Assembly: GCA_034008185.1 (NCBI GenBank)
Contig: CM067095.1
Span: forward strand, 2,154,610 to 2,218,609
Reading direction: 5' to 3'
DNA length: 64,000 nucleotides
Origin: Gorsachius magnificus
Taxonomy: Eukaryota > Chordata > Aves > Pelecaniformes > Ardeidae
In this document: positions 11,106-45,352 of the stretch, piece after piece
How positions within the stretch are numbered: position 1 is the first letter of the stretch
Layout: every line of letters begins with the position of its first letter
Made by a program: the position numbers and the translations under genes
Notes under the pieces: model-generated
What the model saw: only the letters and a program-made list of their open reading frames with translations
Told to the model about the DNA's origin: nothing
Databases searched by the model: none

Positions 11106-14100
11106 TTACCCTACCTCCTGGCCCCAGCACAGGGGCTTCCAGGGGAGCGGAGTCGGCAAGCCAGCTGGGTGAACCATACATAAACATCTCACGCTGGGTA
11201 CTTACAGAGCCCACCGGGGTAATATTTGAGAGGCCTGAGACCTCCACGGCGTTTTATTTTCACAATATACCTGACAAGTCAGCACAGTCTATCATTCCGC
11301 GCATCTCCGAGGGCCAAAGGCAGCGGAGCCAGAGCCTGCCGGCGAATTGTTTAACTCAACCCATTGCCCCAAAGCACCGAGGAGCTGAACGCGTTAAGCA
11401 CGAAGCGGCTCCTGCAGTCGAGCTACAAGAGCTCACGTGCAAGAACCTCCAGGCTCTCACGCACCAGCGATCAGCCCCTTTGCTGCGCAGACTGGAACAA
11501 AGCCTCTCCCTGGCGTTTCTGACCCTGCGCCAGGGCACCGAGCGCGCTGCCTGCCAGAAACGCTCCGCAACCAGCCGGAGAAAGGGCAACGAGCCTTGCA
11601 GAAGGAAGCCCACCACCACCACGGCCCTTCTTCCTACACCCTTCATGAGAAAGGGGAGAAAAAGGCTCCAAAGCCCTGGGAGGGGGATCTTTGTGCCTTC
11701 CAAACGTCGGCTCTCCCGTCACCCTCCTGTCCTACAGTGATGCTGACCGGGAGGAAGAACAGCAAACAGGGGGCAAGCCCAGATAGTGGGCAAGGCAAGG
11801 GCTCCATCCCCAATTCCATTTCCCAAGCTGTGTTATCATGAAGACTGCATAATTCATCCTAAAAGAGCTTCGTGCTCAAAGGGCAAGACACAGCTACAGG
11901 CAGTGGGACCCCAACGGTGCCTCGGGGAAGGACGGAGCACGGACAGTCGCAGCTCACCACCCCGAGGACACACTGACTTGTTCTGTAGGGGGACAGCAAC
12001 AGGCTGGCGCAGTCCTTTGGTTCTCCATCAGTGGCAGGCACCGAGCGTTTGGGAGAGCAGTTTTGTATTTTTCTTATGCCTCTGATAAAAGCATCATTGT
12101 GATCCAGACCGAGTCCATCCACCGACCCACGCCTGGGAAAAGCAAGCGGAGTAACAGAGTCTGCTGCTTCTCCACGTTACGCAGAAAGGCATCTCTGCAA
12201 TGGAAGTTGCCACTCAAAGCCTTCAGAGTGATTCAACTGCATGTTAGGAGGAGATTGTCCAGACGCCGCTATTACTATGCAGACCTAGGCCTAGGAATTG
12301 GACCAGAGCTAATAGAAATTCAGGACAGCCACTGACGATTTGTACAATTATGAGCTGCTATGAATCAGAAGGTTAACGTTCCGACAGGCCCTTGTGGGAG
12401 AACCCGTAGAGATTGATTTCAAATTTCATACCAAAAATCTCTTTATTAGGGGACAAGAGCAGCCTCCGCATCATGGTAACGAGAAGGCTGAAGGCCACAC
12501 AGAGGCTACCGCAGGCCACACAGAGGCTACCGCAGGCCACCTGCAGCGTGAAGCAATCCAGCCTAGATGCTCTGGAAGTACCGCATTTTCCGGAGCTCGT
12601 GAGGCATGAGGAATGCGAATTGACTGCACTGTGCACAAAAGGCGTTAATTACAATGACACGAGGCATTGCAAACATCTGTGATCAACCAGAGGACTCCAG
12701 GAGACCAAAGGAAGGGGAGTGGGTTGCACGCTGGCACAGCGCACCAACGACCGCGGTCAAGGAGGGGTGAACATCGAAACTCAGATCTTGATGCGTGGGG
12801 GGATAAACTTGCAAAGCACGGAGGTTGCGTGGCTGAGAAGTCCCGGGGAGGTTTACTGTTTGCACAAAAGCCTACGCAAAGAACACCCCAATTAAAGCAG
12901 CTTTCTGCTATGCTAAACTAGGACAGTGCTACAGGTACGATCAGCTGCTGTTAAAGGATGCCAGAAGCGTCGGGAGGCCGTGGCCATGTGCAGGTCTGTG
13001 TCCAAAGCACAGGCTCCCAGGAGACACCATTTCTCACGGGAAGGCCAGGGTGGCCGAGCACGTACAGACCGAGCCAGGATTGCTGCGGTCGGGCAGGAGC
13101 TGAGGTCAGGCTGATCCGAAACGGGGAGCGCGATCCATCTGGGCTGGCCAGCCTGGGACCCACTCTGCATGCCCACAGCCCAGCCACCAGCGGGGACAGA
13201 GCCGTCCCCTTCCGTCAGAAGGACGCCCACCCGCTCTACAAATACAAAACCTTAAAAAGAGCAAGATAAAATGAGATCAAGCAGTTGGAAAAAGCCACCG
13301 CTTGCACGATATTTCTCCCTCCTGTTTCTTATACAGCGCTTTCTACCCCTTTAGCGACCACTCGTAGTTGTAAACACATGTGGGACTTTCAAAGACCTAT
13401 AAAATTCCAGGTGGTGGGCAGAAAAAACAATTACAAACTAAGCTCAGACAGAGGACTATTAAATAAAAACACCTGAAGGCATCACAGCATCTTCCCACCT
13501 GATTTCCAGCCCAAGAGAGACTTAGGAGTTTCCCGCCCCGTTTCATACCCGGCAACACAAATGAGGAAACCCCAGAAAAGCCCCAGCATAAGAACCCAGA
13601 GCTCTTTCCTCCATTAGGAGCAGCCCCCCCGCCACGTGGAGGCATTCATCGGGAGAGCTGGGTTGGGTTCCCCCCCCCCCCAAATCAAACGTTTTGATCT
13701 ATGAATTGTTGAGCTGAGTCTTACTCTGTGGGGAAACCAAGAAGCAATCAGCATATTAAGGATGTCCTTTGAATTAGCTATTAAGAATACCTTTGAAGGA
13801 ATCTTTCCCAAGCATTACAAAAGAAAAGGGGAAAAAAATAAATGAAAAAAAAAAAAAAAAAATAGATACACATTTGAGCCTCAGGCCCCAGCTCGAGGCA
13901 AAGGAAGATTTCAGAGACTTGAAGCACAAGTGCCATGCAATGGGCTCAAGGGTGATCCCAAGCGAAGGGACGAGCACGTGAAGGCTTAAAAAGCACAACC
14001 AGGTGCCATACACGGGGACGTGAGACAAGAATTACTACCCTGCAAAGGGAACCCGACCTGCACCAGCCCTGCCAAGGGAGAGGAGCTGGAAAAGCATTTG

Positions 14101-15904
14101 CTTTGGGAATGGCAATGAGGTTGGCTGATGGACACCTTCGTTTTTCCTGACCCATCCAGCTCTCCTCGTCCCGGGGTCAGAAGAGCGGCGCAGAGCCCAG
14201 GAGGCCGCACGCTTCAGAACTCACCCTGAACCCTGACTGCATTGGGGTTCGTACTGCAGAAGGGTCAGCCAAAGTTTTGAGGTTTTACAGAGATGACAAA
14301 CTTGTCCTCAAGCAATATCCAATCACCCAGCTTTGTGTAAACACCGAGAGCACTGGGAGAATAAATTCTATTCCGACTTAGCTACACAGGGCAAGGAAAA
14401 CCACAAGATGGCAGCCTGGGGGAAAGCAGGAGGGGCTGGAAGCGTCACCCCATGGCTAATGCTTTCCATCTTTGTCAAAGTTCTCAGATTGGACCAGTCC
14501 CCCTCCCTCCCCAATCCCGAAACAGAGATAAAACCATTGCTATACACAGAGATGGATGCAAACCGGTAGATGCATTCATAAAAAAAAAAAACCAAAAACC
14601 ACCCAAAACCTTACTCTGCAGGATAATCGCCTTAAAACCAAGCTGCTCTACATAGCTCCTGCCCTCATTTAAATTCAGCTCGTACGTGAATCTGCAGAGG
14701 CCCCAACCACAGGGCTTTGCCTCCTCCTTGGCATTTCAGTAGATTATCTCTACGCTTTGCCATTGCCTTGAGATTAAGCTTGGTTTACTACAAATTCAGC
14801 TGGTATTTGCTCTGCATTCCACCAGCGCTGCTCATGGTGTCTGTGTTACAACACCCAGCGTTTATTTCCTAAAAAGTTGCAGGATGGCTCAGCTGCATTT
14901 TTACCCCTGGCCCCCGAAAACAGGATCGAGGGGAGAGCGAAGGCTTCATGGAACCTTTCCTGGACTTAAAACCCCTCCAGATGTTAGTGAAACCACTCAG
15001 GCTGTCCAGTCCCTGGGAATCAGTAACAGCGGTGACATGCCTAGCGGGAACATTCCCAACAGCTATAAGAAGGAAAAGCAGTATTACTGGACCGAAAAAA
15101 TCGGGCTGATATGCGATACTGGGGGCACACGTACACTCTTCCGCTCCAGCCCAGAGAGCAGGTACGACATTACATTTTTAGGAAGTGTCTAGCTGCAAGG
15201 CCTACAGAGAGTCAGAAATTTTGATAGCTTTTGAAGTATGGCAGGAGCAGCTGGCAGAAAGGAGCCCGGGGTGCAATACAGCTCCTTTTCAAAGCACCAG
15301 TCCCGCTTTTGAGTCACTGCATGGTGCTGGCTTAAAAGGATCTCGGGAAACAGCAGAGCCCCAAAGACAAATGGTGCAAGAGATGAAAGATCTGGAAGGA
15401 GCAGCAGGAGCGAGCAACAGCTTCTTTCTCCTGCACCCCAGAAGGGCTGGTTGCAGCGAAGCACACTGCAGAGAACAGGATTGTCCTTCCTTTCCCCCAT
15501 TAAAAGAGAATTTGGAGGAAGTTCCACACCAAGTTCTAAAATCAGGAACAAAACAAGGAGGGTGAATTATTTGGAGAGGGAGGAGGAAAGGGGAACAGGA
15601 GGCAGCAAGGACCCTGACCATCGCAGGAGCAAGGGCCCGCAGGACCTGGACTGCACGCAGAACCTCCCCCGGGGCAGCGGACGGCGGCACCGCAGAGACA
15701 GAAGCTTGCAGACATCGTATGCAACGGGCGTTTTGCTCGGCTGGCTCTCAGGAAGGACAGCTGCTCTCTTCAACAGCCTCGCGTCCCGCGGGGGGGCTCG
15801 GCAGGACAGCTCGAGCGCTGTGATCCAGACTCTGAGATCAGTGCCCAGACACCACCACCTTTTCTGACGGCAAGCTGGAGAACAGAGTAACTGACAAACC
15901 ATCT
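11106..15904. other. Intergenic DNA downstream of PTPN11, no gene seen
   Basis: The longest frame (242 codons, plus strand, from 11,012) begins inside the CR1 in antisense and continues into unrelated sequence, so it is chance. A lower-GC patch at about 12,060-12,370 with a CCTAGGCCTAGG palindrome looks like candidate conserved non-coding DNA. Poly-A (13,840-13,862) and poly-C (13,669-13,681) runs are present. Confidence 0.55.
12493..12541. repeat. Tandem repeat, 21-bp unit, just over two copies
   Basis: GGCCACACAGAGGCTACCGCA occurs twice without differences, followed by the start of a third unit (GGCCAC). Confidence 0.85.
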
Positions 15905-15970
15905 TAAGAAAAGGATTTTTATTTCTTTTTTTTATTATTTCTTTTTTTTTCTTTTTTCTTTTTTTTTTTG
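15905..15970. repeat. Poly-T/pyrimidine tract beyond the PTPN11 3' end
   Basis: Almost pure T with scattered C, and two TTTATT motifs (AATAAA on the minus strand). It borders the 3' UTR and marks a sharp change from AT-rich gene sequence to GC-rich intergenic sequence. Confidence 0.75.
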
Positions 15971-15995
15971 AAGTTCTGATGTTTACACATATGCT

Positions 15996-16001
15996 TTTAT
16001 T
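15996..16001 (-). terminator. PTPN11: Distal poly(A) signal of PTPN11
   Basis: AATAAA on the minus strand, followed on that strand by a long A-rich, pyrimidine-poor tract. It is the last canonical signal before sequence turns into GC-rich intergenic DNA. It fits the expected UTR length of about 3.7 kb. Confidence 0.6.
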
Positions 16002-18389
16002 TCTGATAATACAGCTTCGCAGCAATAAAAATCACAACGCAGCTAGCGGAGCAGCTGAACTAAGACCCATAAATACCAGCACAGAAAACAATGGACAACC
16101 ACCACTATTTCTATACAGGAACTATTATTTTAATGTCACATTTTGACAACTTTAAATGGTCTACAGAATGTACGTAGGCAAAAGGCAGTGAGTGAGAGTC
16201 TTTTGAAACACTAGATGTATAATAAACAGCGCAGTATCAACATTTACATGGTTCACATCAAATTGATGACATCCTAAATGTATTCCTTTTAAAGGACAGA
16301 TTTTTTTTCAATAAAATATTACATTTCATTTAATACTCTGGTACAATACTTCATACATTGCAGGAAAAAAAAATAAATGCAAGGTTTACTCCACCTAATA
16401 AAAGGATCCTTTTTCATTAGTCTTTAGTACTGTAATAAAAAAAAAATATCACAATAATGTCATAAATAAACAGGCTTGAAATTATTAATTACGCTTCACT
16501 ATTTAAAAAGGAGAAATTAATTTGAAATAATGAAGTTACGGGTAGAAAATCAAAACCTGACAGCACATCCTAGTACCAGCTGTGATTTTTCCCATCCCTA
16601 CAACAAAAAAAAGGAAACAGGTTTTATAACGTCGTTAGCTCTATCCTAGCTAATCATGTTTCAAACACTTATCTTAAGATGAAAAAGTAGAGTTTGGTCA
16701 GGATTAATAGGAGAACCAATCAGTCCTAACAACAGTTAGCTGAAATTAAAGTGTATGCTATAAAACATTCAGGAAGTGAAGTCTGCAGCTGGCATAAATT
16801 GTTGTGCCTTAGGAGTTGGGTTAAAGTTTCCGTTGTGGTACAAAGACTTCCACAACAGAACACTCCAGCACTGCATCCCTTTTCCATTCCATTGATACAG
16901 CAAAAGCTTATAAATCAATGCTTAACATTTATTCTCTAAAATCCCACTAGAAATACATGAAACCCACGCTCACTTATCTCCCCTGAACCAAAGGACATTT
17001 CTCTTTCTTGCTTCATCTGTCACAAACTCCAACCATTGTTTAAAAGAATTAAAAAAAAAAAAATACTTTAAGAATGATCCCTCTCTTGCCGGTGCACGGA
17101 AGGCGACGGATTTTATTTTGCAAGGTCTCCCCTTTGGTATTCAGCAGGGCCTAATGCTCCAGTAAAGAGAGGACTATTTATTCACAATCTTTCAGATGCT
17201 GTTTCCCCCTCATTGACATTCTTCCACCATATGCTCCCCAGGATTAATACACATTCTGCAGTAAGAATTCCCTGGTTCCAAGATAAAAAAAAAAAAAAAA
17301 ACAACCAACCCTACAGCGGCAGGTTCTAAACAGCTAAAATGAGGTCAAAAGAGGCAACTTTATGTTGGCCACGTAACTGATTGCTGCTTATACAGGTCAA
17401 TCTTTTAAGACACATCATCACATTAACTGAGTTCCTAACAGAGTTCAGATTCGTTCAGGATCCTTCTCTTGTTTCTCGACTTCTCCCAACTCTGTTTGGT
17501 GCAGAATAGCTCCAAACCTGAACATGCATTCCACCTTGCTATAGCATATGAAGCGTAGAATTTGTCTAACTCTGCAAGTTACAACTCTCTAAGTTACAAC
17601 TTTCTAAGTTTTAGACAAATATTTAACTGCTGTCAATTGCTCTGTACAAATACCAACCCTTGTAACTGTTCAGCAGGATGGAGCTGCACGTAGGGACAGG
17701 AGAGGAAGCAGGCAATGTAGAGCAGGCATCTCGCTACCAAATGAACAGATTTCTCTCTCATCATGACTAGAAATCTTAGATCTAGAAAGGGCACAAGGAC
17801 GTATGACGAGAGTATAAAGCTATGACATTAAAACACGTATTATGGTATGCTGGTGACAGAAGTTCCCAAAAAAACCCAAAGCCTCAAAAGACAAAAAGGA
17901 CAATAGGCAAAGTAACAAAATTCTGCTTAACGTTAAAGCACCTTCATTCAGTTCAAAGTGTTCAAATATTTGATTCTGCAAAGCACTCTCAGGAAAAGGT
18001 AATGTAATCTCCCACTTCACCTTTCACAAAGCTGCATTAATTACATTCCAGGCTTCAGCATAATTTCACTAGTAAGGCCAATAACGCAGTTCCATTGGCC
18101 CTGCACCCTTGCATACAGCAACTTCAGGCAGTGTTCACCATCTGCACCCACTGTATGAAAACGGCAATAATTCCTTAATACCACTTAAGTCACAGAACTT
18201 CCCCAGGAGCATGGGGAAAGACATTGGTAAGACACCACCGGCGCCCGCTCTTCGGGACCGATTCTGCCATTAATGCACACGTGCAGCTGCTAATGGCTTC
18301 GAGGGGAGCTTCTGGTCCAGATAATTGGACAGAGCAAACAAAGTGAAGAAACCCAATCAACTGGCAGCTTAACAGCAATTCTTCGTTCT

Positions 18390-18412
18390 AGAGTCTTCTA
18401 GAAGAAGACTCT
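18390..18412. other. PTPN11: Perfect 9-bp inverted repeat in PTPN11 3' UTR
   Basis: AGAGTCTTC, a TAGAA loop, then GAAGACTCT. On the transcribed minus strand it would fold into a short hairpin. Function unknown. Confidence 0.6.
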
Positions 18413-20724
18413 GTCTCATCGACAGCAATCAGAAGTGGTTTCAGATGAACATGATTTTTTTTTTTTTTAATCTAATAGGGACAGCAAATTCAATGCAGCT
18501 CTGAAAGGCACTTCAGGTAGAACAGTAATTAACTCCTGCCTGATGAAGCCAACCAGAACAAGGCTGCTGGCCTCGCTGCCCGTGCTGCCCTTTTCAGCTA
18601 AGGCAATTGCAGTGAATAGCTAGCTTCCACGCACTGCTTTCCCCACACAACTTTAATTTAGCCACTTACACTAGCATAAGGCCTTACTAAAAAACCAGAA
18701 GGCTCAACAGCTTCCACCTCCCCAGCAGAAGGGGAAGAGGGTTACCTTGTAGGAAGGTATCAGCCTGCACAGTGGGTTACTTGTTTCACTGTTTTTAATG
18801 TGCTGTCACGGTGTCATCATGCAACTTTTTAACATACCTTAATTCTACAAGTCCAGTCTCTTGCTTAACAGATGAACACAGACAAATGAACATAGACAGT
18901 GTCCTCACAAACCACTAGGCCACTGTGTCTTTTCAGAGATACAGTAAATTTCTATTGTGGGTAGAGATCACGTAAAAGAAATTTCATCCGATGTAAAGGC
19001 TACCTTGCACAATTAATCAAAACTAGCCCATCCAGCCGCTCAGCTCAGTTGTCATCAAAGCCATCGGTTTATCACAAAAAGCACCTTCATAACAGTAACT
19101 GCTCACCCCTATGAAACTCAGTTTGAGTTTGAAATGTATTAGGACTAATTTTATCATGTAGCTGATTCTATTCACGCTGGCGATCCACTGTTTTCAAACA
19201 ATCAAGTATTGTTCCCATCAGTATTTGACATTAGTGTAACGGATTTATGCATATCATTGCTCTCCCACCCCCCCACCCCACCCCCCCCAAAAATAAAATT
19301 CTACAACTGCTCAAATAAGGAAAAAAAAACCCACCCAACTAATAGCCATACTGTGAAACAAAAATACTATTTAAAAAACAAATGGATGACAGTCCAACAG
19401 CTTGCAGGATTCAAAACTGACTCTACAAAGTAGTTGTCTACATTGTAGAAAGGATTTCCTTTTATTTGGAAAATGAGCAATTGTAAATCAGGTATTGGAG
19501 AGAAGAGATATAAACAATCTTTAGATGGTCTTAAGTTTTGCCTACTGTTGAAGGATTAAAACCGTAAATAAAAAGGTACCAAGCCCTCAAGAGTTCACCG
19601 TTCATGTGAAGCTTCTTCCATCTCTTTCTTGACCTTTTTAAAAACCATATTCGTTTCTGGGAAAGGAAGGGAGAGGAAAATAAAAATTATTCAGGAGAAA
19701 AAACAGTGGTTATTTCTTGTTCTGACATTACACAGAAGTGCTCAATTTTGACTCAGGAAAGCCTTAAAATCAACCAAAAGTCTCAAACCTTGCTTCTAAA
19801 CTGCATGGTACTTTGGCAGTAGATGATGTGTTTCGTGTATAGACTTGGAGAAGATCCCTGGGCTAAAGGATGAAACGTACTTACAGTTACCAAATAGAAA
19901 AGGGAAAACAGGATTTCTGACGGCTTTAAAAACATGGGGCGGGGGGTGGGGTGGCAGGAATGACAAAAGGCTTTAGATTAGAATCCAGAAGTTAACGACT
20001 AAAGACACCCTAAATTCAAAGGTACTCCTTTGCTGTATTCACAGCTCATTAACCAAAGCATCAGTTAAACATTTTAGCTAATAACCAATATATATATATA
20101 TTCAGTTGTCTGACTGCAAGAACCAAATTATTAACAGATATTTAAAACATAACAAAGAGAATCTACAGATTTGTATCTCAGCAAAAGCACGGATTTAGTT
20201 TTCACTAGTATGACAGCGATACTACACCAAGTACTCGCATCATGCAGGCACAGCGGCAAACTTGCTCATTGCATCTCTTACGAGGCTGAGCGTGAGATTA
20301 AATATTCTTTGAATCTCTTTAGATGCACACAAATCCTTAGCATTGACCAGGAGCAAAGATAACTTCTAAAAGATGTGGAAAGTTCAGACTGTAGTTGCTA
20401 CTCATCATCTGCTAGCATGCAGAATTTCAGTCTCCTGAATAATAAAGACTTCCAACTCCTGTCACCGGTGAGTCAGGACAGGAGAACAAAGGCCAAACTA
20501 CCAAGCTAACATTCCATGTTGTTTTGAAAGGGTAGCATAGATGCAACTCAATCAAAATTAGCTTCTGGAATTTAAACGCCCTAAGGAGGATAGATTGAAT
20601 GCATTTCAGGCATTAGCAAGACCTTCCTACAGCTCTTCTTATAGTTCAGTTTTGTGTACATTTTCTCCAAACCCCACAACTCCAGGCTGGGTACGCGCGC
20701 TCACGCCTGAATGTACGCACATAC

Positions 20725-41437
<20,713 letters not shown>

Positions 41438-41869
41438 TTAATAAATAAATAGAAGATCTTCTGGTTTTCAGAGTTAACTTACATGACAAGACTAAACAGA
41501 ACAATCCAACAGCTTCGCAACCAGGAAATACTGGATTTTGTTCCTAGATTAATAAGAATATCTGTCTGAGCAGAAAGCATAAATTGTTCATTTCATATTA
41601 CACTGCAATTTTACATATTGGTAAGAGATGCTTTGCAAGTGAAAGAGATGTATCTATACATATTCAGACCGCTTGGATTAAAATTATATCAAAGAAAGGT
41701 CTACAATATAAACAGAGCCCACGAGTCATGCATTTTCCTTACTCCTGGAAGACAAGACACACAAAGAAAATGAAATACAATCAGGAAAAATACTTAAAAA
41801 TAAACCAAAACAACCAAAGTGACACTTGACAACACTTTAAAGGTTAAAAATTTAACAAAACCTCATGGT

Positions 41870-42010
41870 TTAGGGCACAGGCTGACCACCAGCTGATAGG
41901 GGTCAGGAAGGAACTTCACTTGTGGACAACCTATTCAGTTGCCCGGTCTTCTTCTGCCTTCCTCAAGAGGACGTGGTGCTGACCGCTGCCAGACACAAGA
42001 GTGCCGCTCT
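41870..42010 (+). repeat. Probable ancient amniote interspersed repeat
   Basis: The order TTTAGGGCACAGGCTGACCA, GGGGTCAGGAAGGAACTTC, then GCCTTCCTCAAG and GTGCTGACCGCTGCCAGAC resembles a diverged repeat seen in turtles, crocodilians and birds. I cannot name its family with confidence. It lies in PTPN11 intron 1. Confidence 0.5.
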
Positions 42011-45000
42011 GCCTTCTAACTACCATGGCAATTTTTCTGGTCCGAATATATCCCGCTTAAATACAAACACCGAGGAATCTCATATTGATATTCACCACCC
42101 ACAAACAGCCTTCCAAATGACTAATATAGCACCCTGCCAAAGGAGAGCTGTATATGGTCTATACCAAAGAAGCTCAGAGTCCCCACCTATGGCGTTAACT
42201 TTTGAGAGACTTATTCTTAGCCATTCAGTTACCACATCTGCGTTTCCTCTTATCTGTAATTGAGGATTTTTATTGCACTCTTGCAGTACTAAACTACACC
42301 TGTGTGTTCTGGATGAAAGGAGGCACAGTTTTAGAAGACAAACTTAAAAACCCCACCACACAGCACAGGGACAGAGATGTGAACACAGCAACTAAGAACT
42401 GTTGTAGTGGCTTGGTCAGACTTGCATTTGGCAATGAAAAGATCACCTTTATTTTTCAGAGTTGCCAAAAATCAGACACAATGCAGGGCACATCCATATC
42501 TGCAGAAAGAGCATAGGCTGCTCCTCGTTGTACACGAGGTCCTTCATTTCTCCAAAGTAAAGCAAAACATTAAGGCAGAAGGCCCTGCAACCAGTCTCAT
42601 CACAGATATGAGTACTGCATCGAAAAAAAAAATTGCATAGTATTTCTGATCACTCCTCATACAGTCAGCATTTCATGCTAAATTGCTAAAACAGCAAAAT
42701 ATGCGAGTGCATGTCTAAATTTAGGGTTATTACTTGAATTGTTTCAGCAGTTTCTTCTATACTGAAAAATTAACAATATGGCTACCAAGGCCCTACCCAG
42801 CCTATTCTCTTCAGGCAAGGATTCTCATGGAAACACTCTGGGGAGTTTTAGCAATTCCAGAACATCCAAACCTCTAGCAAGTCATTCAAATGGGAATTAG
42901 GATTACTTATGAACCAATTCCACTTCAGAAGTAAAATGATTCTTCTTGTTAATCTTGCTTTTTTTTTTTTCTAGTTAAGGATATTCTGCTTGCACCAAGA
43001 AAATCTAGCAAATAGAGCCGTATCTTGAACCTAACAACAACAAAAATCAAACCTGTACAGCACAGGTCATGAAAAAAATACTTCCAAGTTATTACAGCAA
43101 ATGGGAATGAATTAATAAAGAATGCCATCTTTATCTAATGACTACTCAAAAGTCAAAAAACATTCTGTTTTGATGCAGCCTCACAAAAGAAACCGCACAA
43201 GCATCAGCACCTGGGATGAATCGAAGATTAAATAATGTATTGCAGAATATGACAGGTTGGTCTGCAGAAGCTGTAAGGTATTTACCACACTTCTACCTCT
43301 AAAATTTGACTTAGGAGAAAACAAAAACCAAACAAAGTGCAGCAATGTTTTGAACAGCTTATAAGCTTTTTAAATACACGCTGGATTCAAGAGACATCTT
43401 TGCAAGTTTTTGAGTTTATATCCAAAAATGTATAAAAATATGAAGAAGAAATTATTGGTATCAGCCCTACAGAGTCATTGCATGGTGACATTCCATAAAC
43501 TTTAATTAATATATCTTCGGTATCTTACCCGAAACTCTAATGCATCTGGAAGTAACTGTACATGAGTTGTTAAAAAGATGTAAAATAACAGAAAAATAAT
43601 TTAAGGAACAAAAGGGCCTACAAATATCTTGTGCTTAAAGGAGAGGTTAAAAAGATGATAGATTGTTTAAAATCAAAAGTCTCGCCCCCACACAAACATG
43701 TTCCTACTGAAGATGGCAAATAGTAAGCACGTGTAGCAGAAGAGAGGCTACACCTTGGAGAGCGATGGAGTTTATTGCACTTTATGTAACTTTCATTCTA
43801 ACGGTAACTTGTACTCCTGCTCTCTCATCTTTGTATTTTTGGCTTTGAGTAGGAAGATGCATTTGTCAGCCACCCCAAATAGAAAAATGGGGGTGTTAGT
43901 GATCTCTGTTAAATGGTTCCGGCCCGGTGATCAGGATCACTTCATTTGAAGTACTGCCATCACATGTGTGCTTTTGAACCTTGGTGGCTACATCCCTTCC
44001 AAAACTGGAGGAGAGAGCAAAGGGGACCGCAGACACGGATACCAGTAACATAAGCCCTACGGAGGACTTTCTCTTACGCTTCCTTTTATAGGGATGGAAT
44101 GCATTTTAGCCTTTTTTTCTGCTTTCCTTCTTCAACCTCTATTATGAGCAGGTGCAGAGGCTATCCCAAGCAAAGGACATTGCAGCCAATAAATACAATC
44201 AAGAAAGTAACACACGCACATGTAAACCCACGCTCTAATTAAACTGGCTGTCCTCACTATGCATGGAATACTCCTTACAGCAATTCCAATTCGGGGGGTT
44301 CAGCAGCAAACCATTCCAAGTCCCTTATTGGTTTACAAGATGAAAACGTTGGCAGAAAAGTGACCAGTGAAATAGGGGACTCATTTACAAAAGTAAGGGG
44401 GTATCAGCTAAGCAAGAAGCCTTGTGATGAAGATTAATACATGGTAAGAAATACAGCCTTGCTACAATTCTCTTTTTTTTTTTGGTTAGCATAGTCCAGA
44501 AAAGATCAGCAGGATTTGCGTTTTGTAAGTCATACATTGCCAGCAATTACCAAATTGAAGAGAGAAAAGGAAAAGAAAAAAAAACAATACATTTTTCCAT
44601 GCTGTGACTGGGCTTTTCTAATCACCTTTTCAAGAGCAGGGAGATTAAATCAGTTCTGAGTCTCAGCTGTCATAACAGCAGCATTCGGGGAGGCAGTGAC
44701 TGGTAGTTTAATTACTCCTATTTATAGGCTCATCAGTTTATATTTCTCATCTTCTTTCAGTCTCCCTCACAAGTTACAATTTAAACTTGTGAGCAGAATA
44801 AGAGGATTACGCCTGACAATGATGAAGTTCGCAAGTGTTTCTAACAGGTAACTTCTGTACTTGTTCTGATGTGCGAGTAGGGACATCCAGAAAACCTGAC
44901 ACATCCTCGAGATCCTCCACATGCTTCAGAAGACCGCAAATCAGCTATAAACGGCCACGATCTGAAAATCAACCCATCTAGTTTCAACCATCTTAAGCAG

Positions 45001-45261
45001 AACAAGACAGAGGACAACCTGATGTTGAAGTTACACTTGAATAGACGCTCCTTAGAGATGTATCAGATTTCAGAATAAGTACATTAGATGAGAATATAAA
45101 CATCTTTTTCCTTTGTATGACAGTAATTCCTCTGAAGCCTAATGTTTACCTTAACCTCTCAACCCAAAGAGGGCTGCTAAAATAAGACAAGCATCATAAT
45201 ACGTTAAGAACAGCAAGAAGCTACAACAATGAAAACAGATTCAACTATTTGTCCCTATTTT

Positions 45262-45352
45262 AGGGACATGGTTTAGTGGTGGGATGGCAGTGCTAGGTTA
45301 ACAGTTGGACTCGATGATCTTAAAGGGCTTTTCCAACCGAGGTGATTCTATT
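45262..45352 (+). mobile_element. Short CR1 3'-end fragment in PTPN11 intron 1
   Basis: About 90 bases match the CR1 3' UTR: GGGACATGGTTTAGTGG, then TTGGACTCGATGATCTTAAAGG, TTTTCCAACC and a terminal GATTCTAT. It is inserted opposite to PTPN11 transcription, only a few hundred bases from the CpG island. Confidence 0.88.

Larger units (their letters stand above)
15975..19656 (-). other. PTPN11: PTPN11 exon 16: 3' UTR, left end approximate
   Basis: A strong acceptor (a long pyrimidine run ending TTTCCCAG) opens this non-coding exon. Its first 150 bases can be lined up by eye with the mammalian last exon, including AAAAAGGTCAAGAA, GGCTTGGTACC and a GGCAAAACTTAAGACC block. The sequence is AT-rich with several possible poly(A) signals on the minus strand. 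The last one, AATAAA at 15,996-16,001, would place cleavage near 15.97-15.98 kb. Alternative shorter 3' ends are likely but not determined here. Confidence 0.75.

Noticed and set aside
11012..11740. 242-codon open frame
   Set aside because: It begins antisense inside a CR1 element and runs into unrelated GC-rich sequence.
1..15970. Exons of RPH3A, the mammalian neighbour of PTPN11
   Set aside because: No rabphilin zinc-finger or C2-domain coding segment with splice borders could be recognised.
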